The position numbers were made by a program, and so were the translations under genes. Below are positions 17,825 through 27,938 of a stretch of DNA of 64,000 nt, one piece after another (positions within the stretch are counted from its first letter, which is position 1; each line of letters starts with the position of its first letter). The DNA is taken from positions 4,805,501 to 4,869,500 of the forward strand of contig NZ_CP049744.1 in the NCBI RefSeq assembly GCF_000760935.2, given 5' to 3'. The notes under the pieces are model-generated. The model ran no database searches, was not told the origin of the DNA, and saw only the letters and a list, made by a program, of their open reading frames with translations. Source of the DNA: Rhodococcoides fascians A25f (GTDB lineage: Bacteria > Actinomycetota > Actinomycetes > Mycobacteriales > Mycobacteriaceae).

Positions 17825-18670
17825 GTGGATACATCCCCTCGCGTGCCGCGCACACGCACGTACTCCGACATGGTCGCCTTGGGCAGCTCGTTCGCTGCCG
17901 GGCCCGGAATCGAACCGGTGGTCGACGACAAGGCGATGCGGTCCGGGAGAAACTACGCACACCTCGTCGCCGAGGACCTGGGTGCCGCGCTCACGGATGC
18001 AACGGTGTCGGGGGCCACCACGGCCACGATCCTCGAGAAGAAGCAACGAGTCTCGACGACGCGGTTCGCCCCACAGATCGACGCAGTCCGAACCTCCACC
18101 GATCTCGTGACGATCACCGTCGGTGGAAACGATCTGGGCTATCTCGGCGCACTGCTCGGGTGTGCTGCGGCGAACCGGGTAGCGCACCGCTGGTACGGCC
18201 GTCCTGCGGGATGGTTGTTCCGAAAGGTGCTGTCCAAGAAGGACATCACCGACGGTCTCGTATCGGACACCACAGACTCCGTCGTCAGGATCATCGACGA
18301 GGTACGACGGCGTGCACCACACGCGCGGGTTGTGATGGTCGACTACGTCCCGATCGTTGACGACACCACTGTTCCCAGCGACACCGTTCCTCTCACCGCC
18401 GAGGAGATTGCGTTCGCCCGCAACGTCTCGGCGACGTTGTCGGACATCTACCTCGCCGCCGGAGCGAAGACCGGGGCAGAGATCGTGTCCGCGTCGTCCT
18501 TCGAGTCCGGCCACGGTACCGGTGCCGCACAACCCTGGGTTCACGGCTTCCGACCCAACGGACTTCTCGCCGGGTCGTTCCATCCGACAACAGAGGGTAT
18601 GCGCGCTGCAGCAGATCTGGTGTTGGAACTTCTCCGACGCAGCGACGGGACCGGGAACGGATCGAGCTAG
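17825..18670 (+). CDS. SGNH/GDSL-type lipase-esterase
   Basis: About 281 residues. Block I is ALGSSFAAGPGI with the nucleophile Ser; block III is TITVGGNDLGY with the Asn; block V is AGSFHPTTEGM with the catalytic His. There is no obvious signal peptide from GTG 17825, so it may be cytosolic or exported another way; an alternative GTG at 17762 adds 21 residues without improving this. Actinobacterial relatives hydrolyse lipids or simple esters. Confidence 0.8.
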   Translation: MDTSPRVPRTRTYSDMVALGSSFAAGPGIEPVVDDKAMRSGRNYAHLVAEDLGAALTDATVSGATTATILEKKQRVSTTRFAPQIDAVRTSTDLVTITVGGNDLGYLGALLGCAAANRVAHRWYGRPAGWLFRKVLSKKDITDGLVSDTTDSVVRIIDEVRRRAPHARVVMVDYVPIVDDTTVPSDTVPLTAEEIAFARNVSATLSDIYLAAGAKTGAEIVSASSFESGHGTGAAQPWVHGFRPNGLLAGSFHPTTEGMRAAADLVLELLRRSDGTGNGSS

Positions 18671-18725
18671 GAACCAGAAAAGACGGGCCGAACGACAGAC
18701 GGCCGAGTTCCGCAGTACGCCAGGT

Positions 18726-19175
18726 TTACTCGGTCCATCGATAGTCGAGGAACTTCCCGTCGAACGTCACCACGACGCGATCTCCGTCATCGTGCGGGCG
18801 ACGTTCGATGTTTATCGTGAAGTTGATGGCACTCATGATGCCGTCGCCGAACTCCTCGGCGATCAGTTCTTTGAGCGCCGGGCCGTACACCTCCAGCGCC
18901 TCGTGGAATCGGTAGACCGTGGGGTCCGAAGAGATATCGAGCGACCCGCGATAGGGGGCCAGGGTCAGCTCGAACAACGAGCCTTCGGGCATGTTCAACT
19001 TCTCTGCGAGAATATCGGCCTGAGCGACGCTCAGCGGATGCTGGCCGTACAGTGCCGACACCGTCCATGCCACCGGCATGTCGATGGCCTCGGCCAAGCC
19101 GGCCCAACTGAATCCGGCACGTGCGCGTGCAAGTCGAATCTCCTTGATCAAAGGCTTGTCTTCGAAACCGGTCAC
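18726..19175 (-). CDS. cynS: Cyanate hydratase (cyanase)
   Basis: A 149-residue cyanase that converts cyanate and bicarbonate to carbamate, which decomposes to ammonia and CO2. It has an N-terminal helical POU-like domain (LARARAGFSWAGLAEAIDMP, ALYGQHPLS) and a C-terminal catalytic domain. The family's catalytic triad Arg-Glu-Ser is intact: Arg 89 and Glu 92 in YRFHEAL, and Ser 115 in GIMSAINF. GTG 19175 follows an AGGAGA ribosome-binding site. Length is near the usual 150-156. No cyanate transporter or carbonic anhydrase lies next to it. Confidence 0.95.
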   Translation of the reverse strand: MTGFEDKPLIKEIRLARARAGFSWAGLAEAIDMPVAWTVSALYGQHPLSVAQADILAEKLNMPEGSLFELTLAPYRGSLDISSDPTVYRFHEALEVYGPALKELIAEEFGDGIMSAINFTINIERRPHDDGDRVVVTFDGKFLDYRWTE

Positions 19176-19412
19176 GAGTTCTCTCCTACGTAGTCGTTCT
19201 GCACGCTCGGCCTCTCGAGACCACGCGCCTGGCTGCCCGACGTCCCAGTCTCAGCCGAGAACTTCTGGCTCGCAACATGTGGTCTCGATATCTCCGGCGC
19301 TGTCCGATGTGTGTCGAGCCGCATCGAGACTTCGGTCGACATGCATGCTGGTATCCATATCCGTGGATCTTGTGCACCTTCACCGCTAGGACACAACGAA
19401 AGTACTGACGAC

Positions 19413-20327
19413 ATGACGCAACTCGGTCTAGGCCTTGCCGCACTCGGACGCCCCGAGTACCTGACGGTGGGGCACTCGGCTTCGATAGAGGGACGTTTCG
19501 ATCCGGCCGCCCTCGAGCAGCTGTGCCACGCGGTACTGGACGCGGCTTGGGACCGCGGAGTTCGACACTTCGACGTCGCGCGCTCCTACGGGTTGGCCGA
19601 ACGGTTCCTCGGCAGCTGGTTGTCTCGACAGCCGAATCGGCGCGCCGACCTCGTGATCGGCTCCAAGTGGGGATACGCCTACGTCGCCGATTTCCAGCAG
19701 GGAGCCGAGATTCACGAGGTGAAGGAACACTCGGTTGCCCGCTTGGCCGAGCAGTGGCCGCAGACCCTCCACGAACTCGGCGGTGCGCCCGACCATTACT
19801 TGATCCACAGCGTCACCCCGGACAGTCCGGCCCTGAGCGACGGTGCACTGCTCGACGACCTACGGGCCGTGGCAGACAGCGGTACCCGAATCGGCATCAG
19901 CACGAGCGGGCCACACCAAGCCGACGTCGTCCACGCAGCGCTCGAGACAGGGGTCTTCAGCTCGGTGCAGTCGACGTGGAACCCACTCGAGCCGTCTGCC
20001 GGTCCCGCACTGGCACGCGCACACGACGCCGGCTGGTTCGTCGTCGTCAAAGAAGCAATGGCCAATGGCCGACTCGTGGCCGAAGATTCAGCACTCGGCC
20101 GGGTCGCGGATTCGGCCGGCATCGGCCGCGATGCACTCGCGCTGGCGATCGCACTCGCGCAACCGTGGGCCGATGTGGTGCTGTCCGGCGCGGCCACCGT
20201 TACCCAACTCGAGCAGAATGTTGCCGCACTCTCCGTCGACCGCGAGCTGATCGTGGCGGCCGGCCTGAACAGCGCAGAGAATCCAGAGCGCTACTGGAAC
20301 AACCGTTCTCACCTGCCGTGGACGTGA
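19413..20327 (+). CDS. Aldo/keto reductase
   Basis: A 304-residue TIM-barrel NADPH reductase. The catalytic Asp and Tyr lie in HFDVARSYGLAERFLG, and the Lys in VIGSKWGY. A possible catalytic His is in YLIHSVTP. The C-terminal cofactor segment (VVLSGAATVTQLEQN) is present. ATG 19413 matches the start of the barrel. A degraded copy of the C-terminal coding sequence is found at about 34.3 kb. The substrate is unknown. Confidence 0.87.
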   Translation: MTQLGLGLAALGRPEYLTVGHSASIEGRFDPAALEQLCHAVLDAAWDRGVRHFDVARSYGLAERFLGSWLSRQPNRRADLVIGSKWGYAYVADFQQGAEIHEVKEHSVARLAEQWPQTLHELGGAPDHYLIHSVTPDSPALSDGALLDDLRAVADSGTRIGISTSGPHQADVVHAALETGVFSSVQSTWNPLEPSAGPALARAHDAGWFVVVKEAMANGRLVAEDSALGRVADSAGIGRDALALAIALAQPWADVVLSGAATVTQLEQNVAALSVDRELIVAAGLNSAENPERYWNNRSHLPWT

Positions 20328-20385
20328 CCGCCGATTCCACCATGCTGCGTTGCCGGGCATGCTCGGGTCGATCTGGCGGGCCCTC

Positions 20386-21249
20386 TCATCGACGCGTCGC
20401 GGCGAACACGTCGACCGGATGTGGCACCCGGGGCCTGCCATCGGAACCGGGCACCGAAACCGCATCCAGGTAGGCCCGTACCGGCCCGCGCAGATCTGGC
20501 GTCAGCCGGGCCTGTACGGAGAAGTCGAGCACCTCGTCGCTCGCGGAAGAGAGGTCGATCTGCGCGTCCAGAGCGACCACGTCGTCGAGAAAGATCCCGG
20601 CGTCGACGAAGGCACTCTCGACGTCTGCGCTGAACCACTGTCGGTGGCCCTGCAGCGGCGGGGCGAGAACGCCGACCAACGCGTTGAGTGCAGCCGTCGG
20701 CGCAATGGCCACCCAGAGCTCGCCGCCGGGTCGCAACAAGCGGAGCGCGGCACGCAGCGTCGCGCCCAGGTCGGGGACGTAATACATCGAGTGCACGAAC
20801 ATCACGACATCGAAGGTTTCGGCCACCGCGGAGTCACCGAACGACGCGACGTACGAGTCGGAGCTGAGCTCGTCCGCCTCGAGCGCGGACATTGTGGCGG
20901 CGAAGCGCTCCGCGCTTCCGACCCAGGGGTCGACGCCGACGTACCGCACCGGTCGGCCGGGTACCCCCTGTATCAGCCCCGCGGCGAGCCGGGCGTCCAG
21001 CGAGCCGTCACCGCAACCCACCGACAGCACCGAGACCGGTCCGTCCCCGATCGCTGCCAGCCGGTCGGCGAAGTGCTCGGCGATCAGGCCGCGCTGGTCG
21101 GAGAGGCGCTCGAAGTCGGCATGCTCGCGTGCGTAGGACTCGGGCTCGAGGCCGGCCAAGGCCGGAGCACCACGCCGCGCCGCTCGCACACCGTCGAGAA
21201 GGACGGCCGCGATGTCGGTCGGCAGATTCGGAGCTATGTTGGAGGTCAC
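20386..21249 (-). CDS. Class I SAM-dependent methyltransferase
   Basis: About 287 residues. Motif I is VLSVGCGDGSLDARL, an acidic post-I residue follows in YVGVDPW, and motif II/III are FDVVMFVHSMYYV and LLRPGGELWVAI. The N-terminal helices (TDIAAVLLDGVRAARRG) resemble small-molecule methyltransferases such as those for histamine- or amine-type substrates. GTG 21249 is chosen because it leaves a short leader to the conserved region. It is divergent, by 60 bases, from a second methyltransferase and a PhyH oxygenase. Confidence 0.8.
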   Translation of the reverse strand: MTSNIAPNLPTDIAAVLLDGVRAARRGAPALAGLEPESYAREHADFERLSDQRGLIAEHFADRLAAIGDGPVSVLSVGCGDGSLDARLAAGLIQGVPGRPVRYVGVDPWVGSAERFAATMSALEADELSSDSYVASFGDSAVAETFDVVMFVHSMYYVPDLGATLRAALRLLRPGGELWVAIAPTAALNALVGVLAPPLQGHRQWFSADVESAFVDAGIFLDDVVALDAQIDLSSASDEVLDFSVQARLTPDLRGPVRAYLDAVSVPGSDGRPRVPHPVDVFAATRR

Positions 21250-21309
21250 AGTGAGTCCATCATGACGCACCCACCCGGTGCTGAGCGGTCGGCTTCCAGG
21301 AGGAGTGGC

Positions 21310-22122
21310 ATGAGCAGCGGAGACACAGCCGAACGCAGTCTCGAGCATTGGAGCGAAGCCGGTCGCACGGGCATGGAGGCGTTCTATGCCCTGGCCACCG
21401 AGGACTACCACCAGCTGGCCCTGGCCGCCGACTGGCCCGCACTGCTCGCCGCCCACTCGCACGACGGCTGGTCGTTGCTCGACGTAGCCTGCGGCAGCGG
21501 CAAGTTCCCGACCGCATTGCGCCGATACACCGATCTGTCCGCGGTACCCGAGGTGGCCTACGACCTGCTCGACCCGTCTGCGTTCTCTGTCGCCGAGGCG
21601 CGTGGGTCGCTCGGTGCGCCGTTCGTGGCTCGACACGACCTGGTGATGACGCTGCAGGACCTGCCCGCCGACCACACCGGCTACGACGTCGTATGGGCCA
21701 CCCACGCCCTCTACGCACTTCCTCCGGCCGAGCTCGACGCCGCCGCCGAGCGGTTCGTGGCTGCGCTGGCCCCCGGCGGTCTCGGACTCGTCGCGCAAGC
21801 CACCGAAGCGTCCCACTACATCGCGTTCTACGACGCCTTCCGCGCAGGCGTCCGCGAAGCGACGCCGTACACAACGGCCGAGCAGGTGCGCGACGCGCTG
21901 ATACGCGCCGGTGCGGACGTGCGCGACCAACGCGTCACCTACACAACCTCGACATCCGATCGCCTTGTCGCCGAGGGCTTTCTGCAGCGCTGCGCCTTCG
22001 ACGACTCCGTGTCACTGGAGGAGATGGAGGCGGCACCGGTGTTGGGTGACTACCTTGCCTCCTGTCGCGACGCGTCCGGTTCCTACACCTTCTCGCACGA
22101 GGCGGCCCTGTTGTGGCTCTGA
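21310..22122 (+). CDS. Class I SAM-dependent methyltransferase
   Basis: A 270-residue methyltransferase. Motif I is LLDVACGSGKFPTAL, and motif II region is YDVVWATHALYALP. ATG 21310 follows AGGAGG at good spacing; the long frame upstream is the antisense of the other methyltransferase. Its stop overlaps, or nearly touches, the PhyH-like gene, so a methylated product may be the substrate for hydroxylation, or the reverse (inference). Confidence 0.83.
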   Translation: MSSGDTAERSLEHWSEAGRTGMEAFYALATEDYHQLALAADWPALLAAHSHDGWSLLDVACGSGKFPTALRRYTDLSAVPEVAYDLLDPSAFSVAEARGSLGAPFVARHDLVMTLQDLPADHTGYDVVWATHALYALPPAELDAAAERFVAALAPGGLGLVAQATEASHYIAFYDAFRAGVREATPYTTAEQVRDALIRAGADVRDQRVTYTTSTSDRLVAEGFLQRCAFDDSVSLEEMEAAPVLGDYLASCRDASGSYTFSHEAALLWL

Positions 22123-22127
22123 ACCCG

Positions 22128-23096
22128 ATGACCAATGAGCTTCTCCCAGAACAGAATCGCGACGGCGGTATCGATCAGGACTGGGCAGGTGACGATCAGG
22201 ACTGGTGGGACTGGTACGTCACGCTGGCCGCCAACGACACGATGCCGACCGAGCTGGTCGACGGTCCCGGTCTACCGGACGTCGAGGCGGCGACGGACGC
22301 GCAGGTCGAACGTGAGCTTGCCGAGCCGTACAACCTCGACCCTGCTGCCGTCGAGTCCTTCGCGCGAGAAGCCTTCGTGCGGCTGCCCGCTGTGTTCTCG
22401 CCGGCCGTCGTACGTCGCCTCGCGGAGCGCCTCGAGGAGCTGCTGCGAGCCGAGCACGGCGACGACGTCGCAGGCCGATTCACCGCGTTGGAACAGATGT
22501 GGCTCCATGACGACCTGATGCGCGCCGTGGCGCTGTCTCCCCGAATCGGGGGTGTGGCCGCGGCTTTGCTCGACGAACCGGCCGTTCGGCTCTATCACGA
22601 CAACGCGCTGTCCAAGGAACCCGGTTGCGGACGCACACCGTGGCACCACGACGCGGAGCATTTTCCGCTGCAGACCACCCAGGCGGTCACTGCATGGATG
22701 CCGATGTCGGCGATCCCCGGCCGAATGGGTCCGCTGTCGTTCGCTCGCGGCCGAAAGGTGCTGGACGAGGTTGCGGACTTGGAGTTCGACAAGGTCGGCA
22801 CGTCGTACGACGAGGCCGTCGCGCAGCGCTTCGTCGAGCGTGACGTCGCGGTGCAGTCGGAGCCGTTCGCAGTGGGCGACGTGTCGTTCCACTCCGCGCT
22901 GTGCTTCCACACCGCGGGGCCCAACCTGACCACTCAGCCTCGCCGAGCGCTGGCCACCACCTACTTCGCCGACGGGGCTCGAGTCGTGGAGTCGCCGACG
23001 CTGATCAGCGGAACGTGGCGCGAATTCCTTCCCGGTGTCGAGCCCGGCGGCCTCGCGGCCTCCGAACTGAACCCTGTGGTCGGCCGCCGAGACTGA
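22128..23096 (+). CDS. Phytanoyl-CoA dioxygenase (PhyH)-family Fe(II)/2-oxoglutarate oxygenase
   Basis: A 322-residue non-haem oxygenase. The iron facial triad is visible as His and Asp in WHHDAEHF and His in CFHTAGPN; the 2-oxoglutarate-binding Arg is probably in QPRRALATTYF. The acidic N-terminus (QDWAGDDQDWWDWY) is unusual. ATG 22128 is 5 bases after the upstream methyltransferase stop; an in-frame GTG at 22113 overlaps that stop. Members hydroxylate diverse secondary metabolites, not only phytanoyl-CoA, so the substrate is open. Confidence 0.85.
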   Translation: MTNELLPEQNRDGGIDQDWAGDDQDWWDWYVTLAANDTMPTELVDGPGLPDVEAATDAQVERELAEPYNLDPAAVESFAREAFVRLPAVFSPAVVRRLAERLEELLRAEHGDDVAGRFTALEQMWLHDDLMRAVALSPRIGGVAAALLDEPAVRLYHDNALSKEPGCGRTPWHHDAEHFPLQTTQAVTAWMPMSAIPGRMGPLSFARGRKVLDEVADLEFDKVGTSYDEAVAQRFVERDVAVQSEPFAVGDVSFHSALCFHTAGPNLTTQPRRALATTYFADGARVVESPTLISGTWREFLPGVEPGGLAASELNPVVGRRD

Positions 23097-23108
23097 GCCG
23101 ACGGTACT

Positions 23109-23146
23109 CGCGCCGAGACCCGGTCGTGCCCACCCCTATCGGCGCG
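23109..23146. terminator. Candidate hairpin terminator after the PhyH gene
   Basis: CGCGCCGA (23109-23116) and TCGGCGCG (23139-23146) form a perfect 8-bp stem with a 22-base loop starting 12 bases after the stop. There is no T-tract, as is common in high-GC actinobacteria. Confidence 0.45.
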
Positions 23147-23337
23147 TCACAGCGCCGGAGTCCGCGAACCGATCGACGAACGATACGCACCTCCCAGAAT
23201 CACCGGAATGCAACAGGAACAACCGATCTCACTCAGCGTGGACATGTTGTCGGCGCACACCCGGGCGGACAACCGAAGCGGGCCAACAATTCAGGACGAC
23301 AGTCGGGCTCGCAGGTGAGCGAAGTGTGCAGTCCAGG

Positions 23338-23634
23338 TCAGAGCTTCTCGGCGAGTACATCGAGGTAGCTTATTTCGGGCGGCGAGGCGAAGAGTTCGTC
23401 CGCCCGTTCGCCGAGAGCCTGGCCGACCGGTCCGTTGAGATGCGTTTCACGGGCGGCGTCGTCCGGGAAAGCATCGACGATGCCGAACGTCGATGGGCCG
23501 AACCGTACCGCCAACCAGGGTCGGGTGCCGGGCTCCTGTTCGACGAGCGGTTGGGCCGACCGGAGAAACTCCTCGACTGCATCTTCCTTGCCGGGCTTGG
23601 CTTCGAGTCGGACCAGTAGTGCCTTGGTGACCAT
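23338..23634 (-). CDS. Antibiotic biosynthesis monooxygenase (ABM/YgiN)-domain protein
   Basis: A 98-residue dimeric ferredoxin-like alpha+beta barrel protein: KALLVRLEAKPGKEDAVEEFL at the N-terminus, then TRPWLAVRFGPSTFGIVDAF and a C-terminal helix (DELFASPPEISYLDVL). Such proteins act as cofactor-free quinol monooxygenases or haem-degrading enzymes, or are structural. ATG 23634 has AGGAG nine bases upstream. It stands alone. Confidence 0.82.
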   Translation of the reverse strand: MVTKALLVRLEAKPGKEDAVEEFLRSAQPLVEQEPGTRPWLAVRFGPSTFGIVDAFPDDAARETHLNGPVGQALGERADELFASPPEISYLDVLAEKL

Positions 23635-23925
23635 GACGATTCTCCTGTTCGAGGTGGTGGACACGGCCAAGCATCACACCTCGGACCGGCAAAGGGAAGG
23701 GCCTGCAGTCCGAGCAAGAGCGAATTTGGTTTTGCCCCTAGTAATCTCGCAGCCGAGAGAGGAGACTCGACCGGTAGAGGGAATAGACACGCCAGGTGCA
23801 GCGCCGGCCGAATTTCGGCTGCCTCGCGAAACATGTTGATGTGCCAACGTTTTGGGTTACTGTTCAGTTCGGTGTGCTGCTGCGAACCGCCCACACCGCG
23901 TATCGGCTCGAAGATCACGATCTAC

Positions 23926-23949
23926 TCGATCGACTGACAGGTCGATCGA
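23926..23949. repeat. Perfect 9-bp inverted repeat upstream of dnaK
   Basis: TCGATCGAC, a 6-base spacer, then GTCGATCGA. The stem is strong enough for a hairpin, and the symmetry would also suit a dimeric repressor. It lies about 310 bases upstream of the dnaK ATG. Confidence 0.5.
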
Positions 23950-24064
23950 ATTCCGCACGGATACAGAAATATCGAACGACCGACACTCGCCGACGACGAC
24001 GATCGCGACCAAGGAGTTCAGGGCGCTGACCCTCGTCGCCGCGTCGAATAGTGCTGTCTATCAG

Positions 24065-24081
24065 CTTGATTCGTTCTCAAG
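24065..24081. promoter_or_regulatory. HAIR-like (HspR) half-sites, non-canonical spacing
   Basis: CTTGA-TTCGTT-CTCAAG has the arms of the HspR box (CTTGAGT-N7-ACTCAAG), but its total length is 17 rather than 21 bases. It lies about 180 bases upstream of dnaK, a plausible operator position. This is a weak match. Confidence 0.3.
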
Positions 24082-24262
24082 AAGTCATTTCGGCACTGCG
24101 TCCTGCCGGCTACCTTCTCGACCTGCGCTGCCCGACAGGCGAGTCGATCTCGACTCGTACCAGCCAGTACAACCACCTCACTACCAAGTCTTCGCCGATG
24201 TCGGGGTAACGGACGACGCCGTCCACATGCTCACCGGCCGGACCGATCGAAAGGAACGAGTC

Positions 24263-26143
<1,881 letters not shown>

Positions 26144-26151
26144 GGCACGAG

Positions 26152-26676
26152 ATGGAAAGGGCTGCAGATCATTCGACACCCGAACCAGCGGCCGACGCCA
26201 CGGAAGGAGATCGAACCGAGACGGTACCGCATCACGCCGCCACGAGCGCCGAGGAGGCTCGACTCGACGACCGCTGGCGCAGAGCCCTTGCCGATCTGGA
26301 CAACTTGCGCAAGCGGTATGCCAAGGACCTGGAGCGAGAACGGGCCGCGGAGGTGACGAGAGTGTCCGCGGCGTGGCTGCCGGTACTGGACAATCTGGAA
26401 CTTGCGTTGGCACATGCGGACAGCGATTCGCAGACCGTTGTCGACGGCGTCAAGGCGATCCGCGATCAGGCGGTGCAGGTGCTGTCACGGTTCGGTTTCG
26501 AGCGTCACGACGAGGTCGGAGTTCCGTTCTCCCCACAATTGCACGAAGTGGTCAGCGTGGTGGTCCGGCCCGACCTTCCGTCCGGGACCGTGATCGACGT
26601 CGTCCGTCCGGGTTACGGAGAGGCCGGACGGCAACTGCGGCCGGCGTCGGTGGTCGTCAGCCGCCCCGAGGGGTGA
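26152..26676 (+). CDS. grpE: Nucleotide exchange factor GrpE
   Basis: A 174-residue GrpE with an acidic, variable N-terminus, a coiled-coil helix (RWRRALADLDNLRKRYAKDLE), the LPVLDNLELAL segment and the C-terminal beta-domain (FGFERHDEVGVPFSPQLHEV). It exchanges ADP from DnaK. ATG 26152 has TGAGG six bases upstream; an alternative TTG at 26140 overlaps the dnaK stop (TTGA). Confidence 0.93.
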   Translation: MERAADHSTPEPAADATEGDRTETVPHHAATSAEEARLDDRWRRALADLDNLRKRYAKDLERERAAEVTRVSAAWLPVLDNLELALAHADSDSQTVVDGVKAIRDQAVQVLSRFGFERHDEVGVPFSPQLHEVVSVVVRPDLPSGTVIDVVRPGYGEAGRQLRPASVVVSRPEG

Positions 26677-26682
26677 GCACCG

Positions 26683-27612
26683 ATGGCGCGTGACCACTAC
26701 GAATCGCTCGGAGTCCCGCGGGGTGCGACCACCGACGAGATCCAGCAGGCCTACCGCAAGCTGGCTCGCAAGTATCACCCCGACGTGAGCAAGGACCCCA
26801 CTGCGGAAGACACGTTCAAGGAGATGAACGAGGCATACCAGGTGTTGTCCGACCCGGACACCCGGAAACGCTACGACCGGTTCGGTGCCGACTTTCGGCG
26901 TGTCCCCGAGGATTACGACGAACGGACCCGCACCAACTCGAGTGGGTACGGCGGTGGCGGGAACAGCGGCGGAGGATACGACCGCGGGAGCAGACGCGTG
27001 CACTTCGGTTCCGGTGGCGACGGTGGCGTCGATCTCGACGACCTCTTCGGGCAGATGTTCGGCGGCGGTGGCGGGTACGGGCCGATTCCCGGTGCCGATC
27101 AGGAAGCGGAACTGGCCTTGACGGTCGAGGAGGCGTACCGGGGCGGCACACGCACGCTCGGACTGGACGGACGGCAGTACGACGTCGACATTCCGGCCGG
27201 GGTCGTGGACGGCCAGCGAATTCGGTTGGCCGGGCAAGGCGGACGGAGCAACGGCGGCGCGCCGCCAGGGGATCTGTACCTCGTGGTACGGATCGAGCCA
27301 CATTCCCGGTTCCGAGTACAGGGCCGAGACATTCACGTCGACCTCCCGGTATCGCCTTGGGAGGCGGTCCTGGGGGCGACCGTCGCCGTCACCACCCCGG
27401 GTGGCGAGGCGAAAGTCAAAGTGGCTCCGGGCTCGTCGACGGGTAGGAAGCTGCGCCTGCGCGGCGAAGGAATGCCGAATCCACGCGGCACCAACGGCAA
27501 CCTGTACGCAGAGATCAAGGTGATGGTGCCGTCGAAACCGACAACACGCGAACGCACACTGTTCGAGCAGTTGGCCGCAGAATCGAACTTCGATCCGAGG
27601 ACAAAGACATGA
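26683..27612 (+). CDS. dnaJ: DnaJ/CbpA-type J-domain co-chaperone
   Basis: A 309-residue Hsp40. The J domain (residues 4-70) has the HPD triplet (KYHPDVSKD); a Gly-rich linker follows, then two C-terminal beta-sandwich domains ([34 protein letters not shown]). There is no CxxCxGxG zinc finger, so it is a class II, CbpA-like DnaJ. It starts 6 bases after grpE and stimulates ATP hydrolysis by DnaK. Confidence 0.94.
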   Translation: MARDHYESLGVPRGATTDEIQQAYRKLARKYHPDVSKDPTAEDTFKEMNEAYQVLSDPDTRKRYDRFGADFRRVPEDYDERTRTNSSGYGGGGNSGGGYDRGSRRVHFGSGGDGGVDLDDLFGQMFGGGGGYGPIPGADQEAELALTVEEAYRGGTRTLGLDGRQYDVDIPAGVVDGQRIRLAGQGGRSNGGAPPGDLYLVVRIEPHSRFRVQGRDIHVDLPVSPWEAVLGATVAVTTPGGEAKVKVAPGSSTGRKLRLRGEGMPNPRGTNGNLYAEIKVMVPSKPTTRERTLFEQLAAESNFDPRTKT

Positions 27613-27938
27613 GCGACCCGAACCCGGTGGTCCGGTACGTACTGGTTCGTCGCACCGAATTGTCGACCGACGCCTTCGCCGAACGTACCGGGCTGCATCC
27701 GGAAATCGCACGGAAGCTCGTGGCCCTCGGTCTGCTCGACGTCGACCGCGTCGTAGACGGCGAAATGTTCTTCGCGCCAACCGAAGTGGCCCATGCTGCC
27801 CGCATTCGACGACTGCGGACCGGTCTCGGCCTGAACTACTCGGCAATCGGGCTCGTGCTCGACCTGCTGGAACGAATCGAGACACTCGAAGCATCTTCCC
27901 GCAGAAGGAGGACAACCACATGGACATCAGCAACCTGA
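27609..27938 (+). CDS. CbpM/MerR-like chaperone modulator
   Basis: A 109-residue protein with a winged-helix MerR-type N-terminus ([27 protein letters not shown]) and a helical C-terminus ([28 protein letters not shown]). It matches CbpM, which binds the J domain of CbpA and blocks its co-chaperone activity, more than HspR, whose DNA-binding N-terminus is more basic. Its ATGA overlaps the dnaJ stop, and its 3' end overlaps clpB by 19 bases. It may regulate the DnaJ protein, the operon, or both. Confidence 0.75.
   Translation: MSDPNPVVRYVLVRRTELSTDAFAERTGLHPEIARKLVALGLLDVDRVVDGEMFFAPTEVAHAARIRRLRTGLGLNYSAIGLVLDLLERIETLEASSRRRRTTTWTSAT

Larger units (their letters stand above)
23635..24262. 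promoter_or_regulatory. Long leader/promoter region of the dnaK operon
   Basis: About 630 bases without a convincing gene, unusually long for this window. It holds two inverted repeats (described separately) and the promoter of the chaperone operon. The coding frame is open through much of it, but there are no conserved Hsp70 residues before 24263. Confidence 0.5.

Noticed and set aside
20350..21309. N-terminal extension of the second methyltransferase (590-residue frame)
   Set aside because: It is antisense to the divergent methyltransferase; an ATG with AGGAGG at 21310 is the start.
26485..27933. 482-residue minus-strand frame over dnaJ/cbpM-like genes
   Set aside because: Antisense shadow in high-GC DNA; the sense strand carries recognisable conserved proteins.
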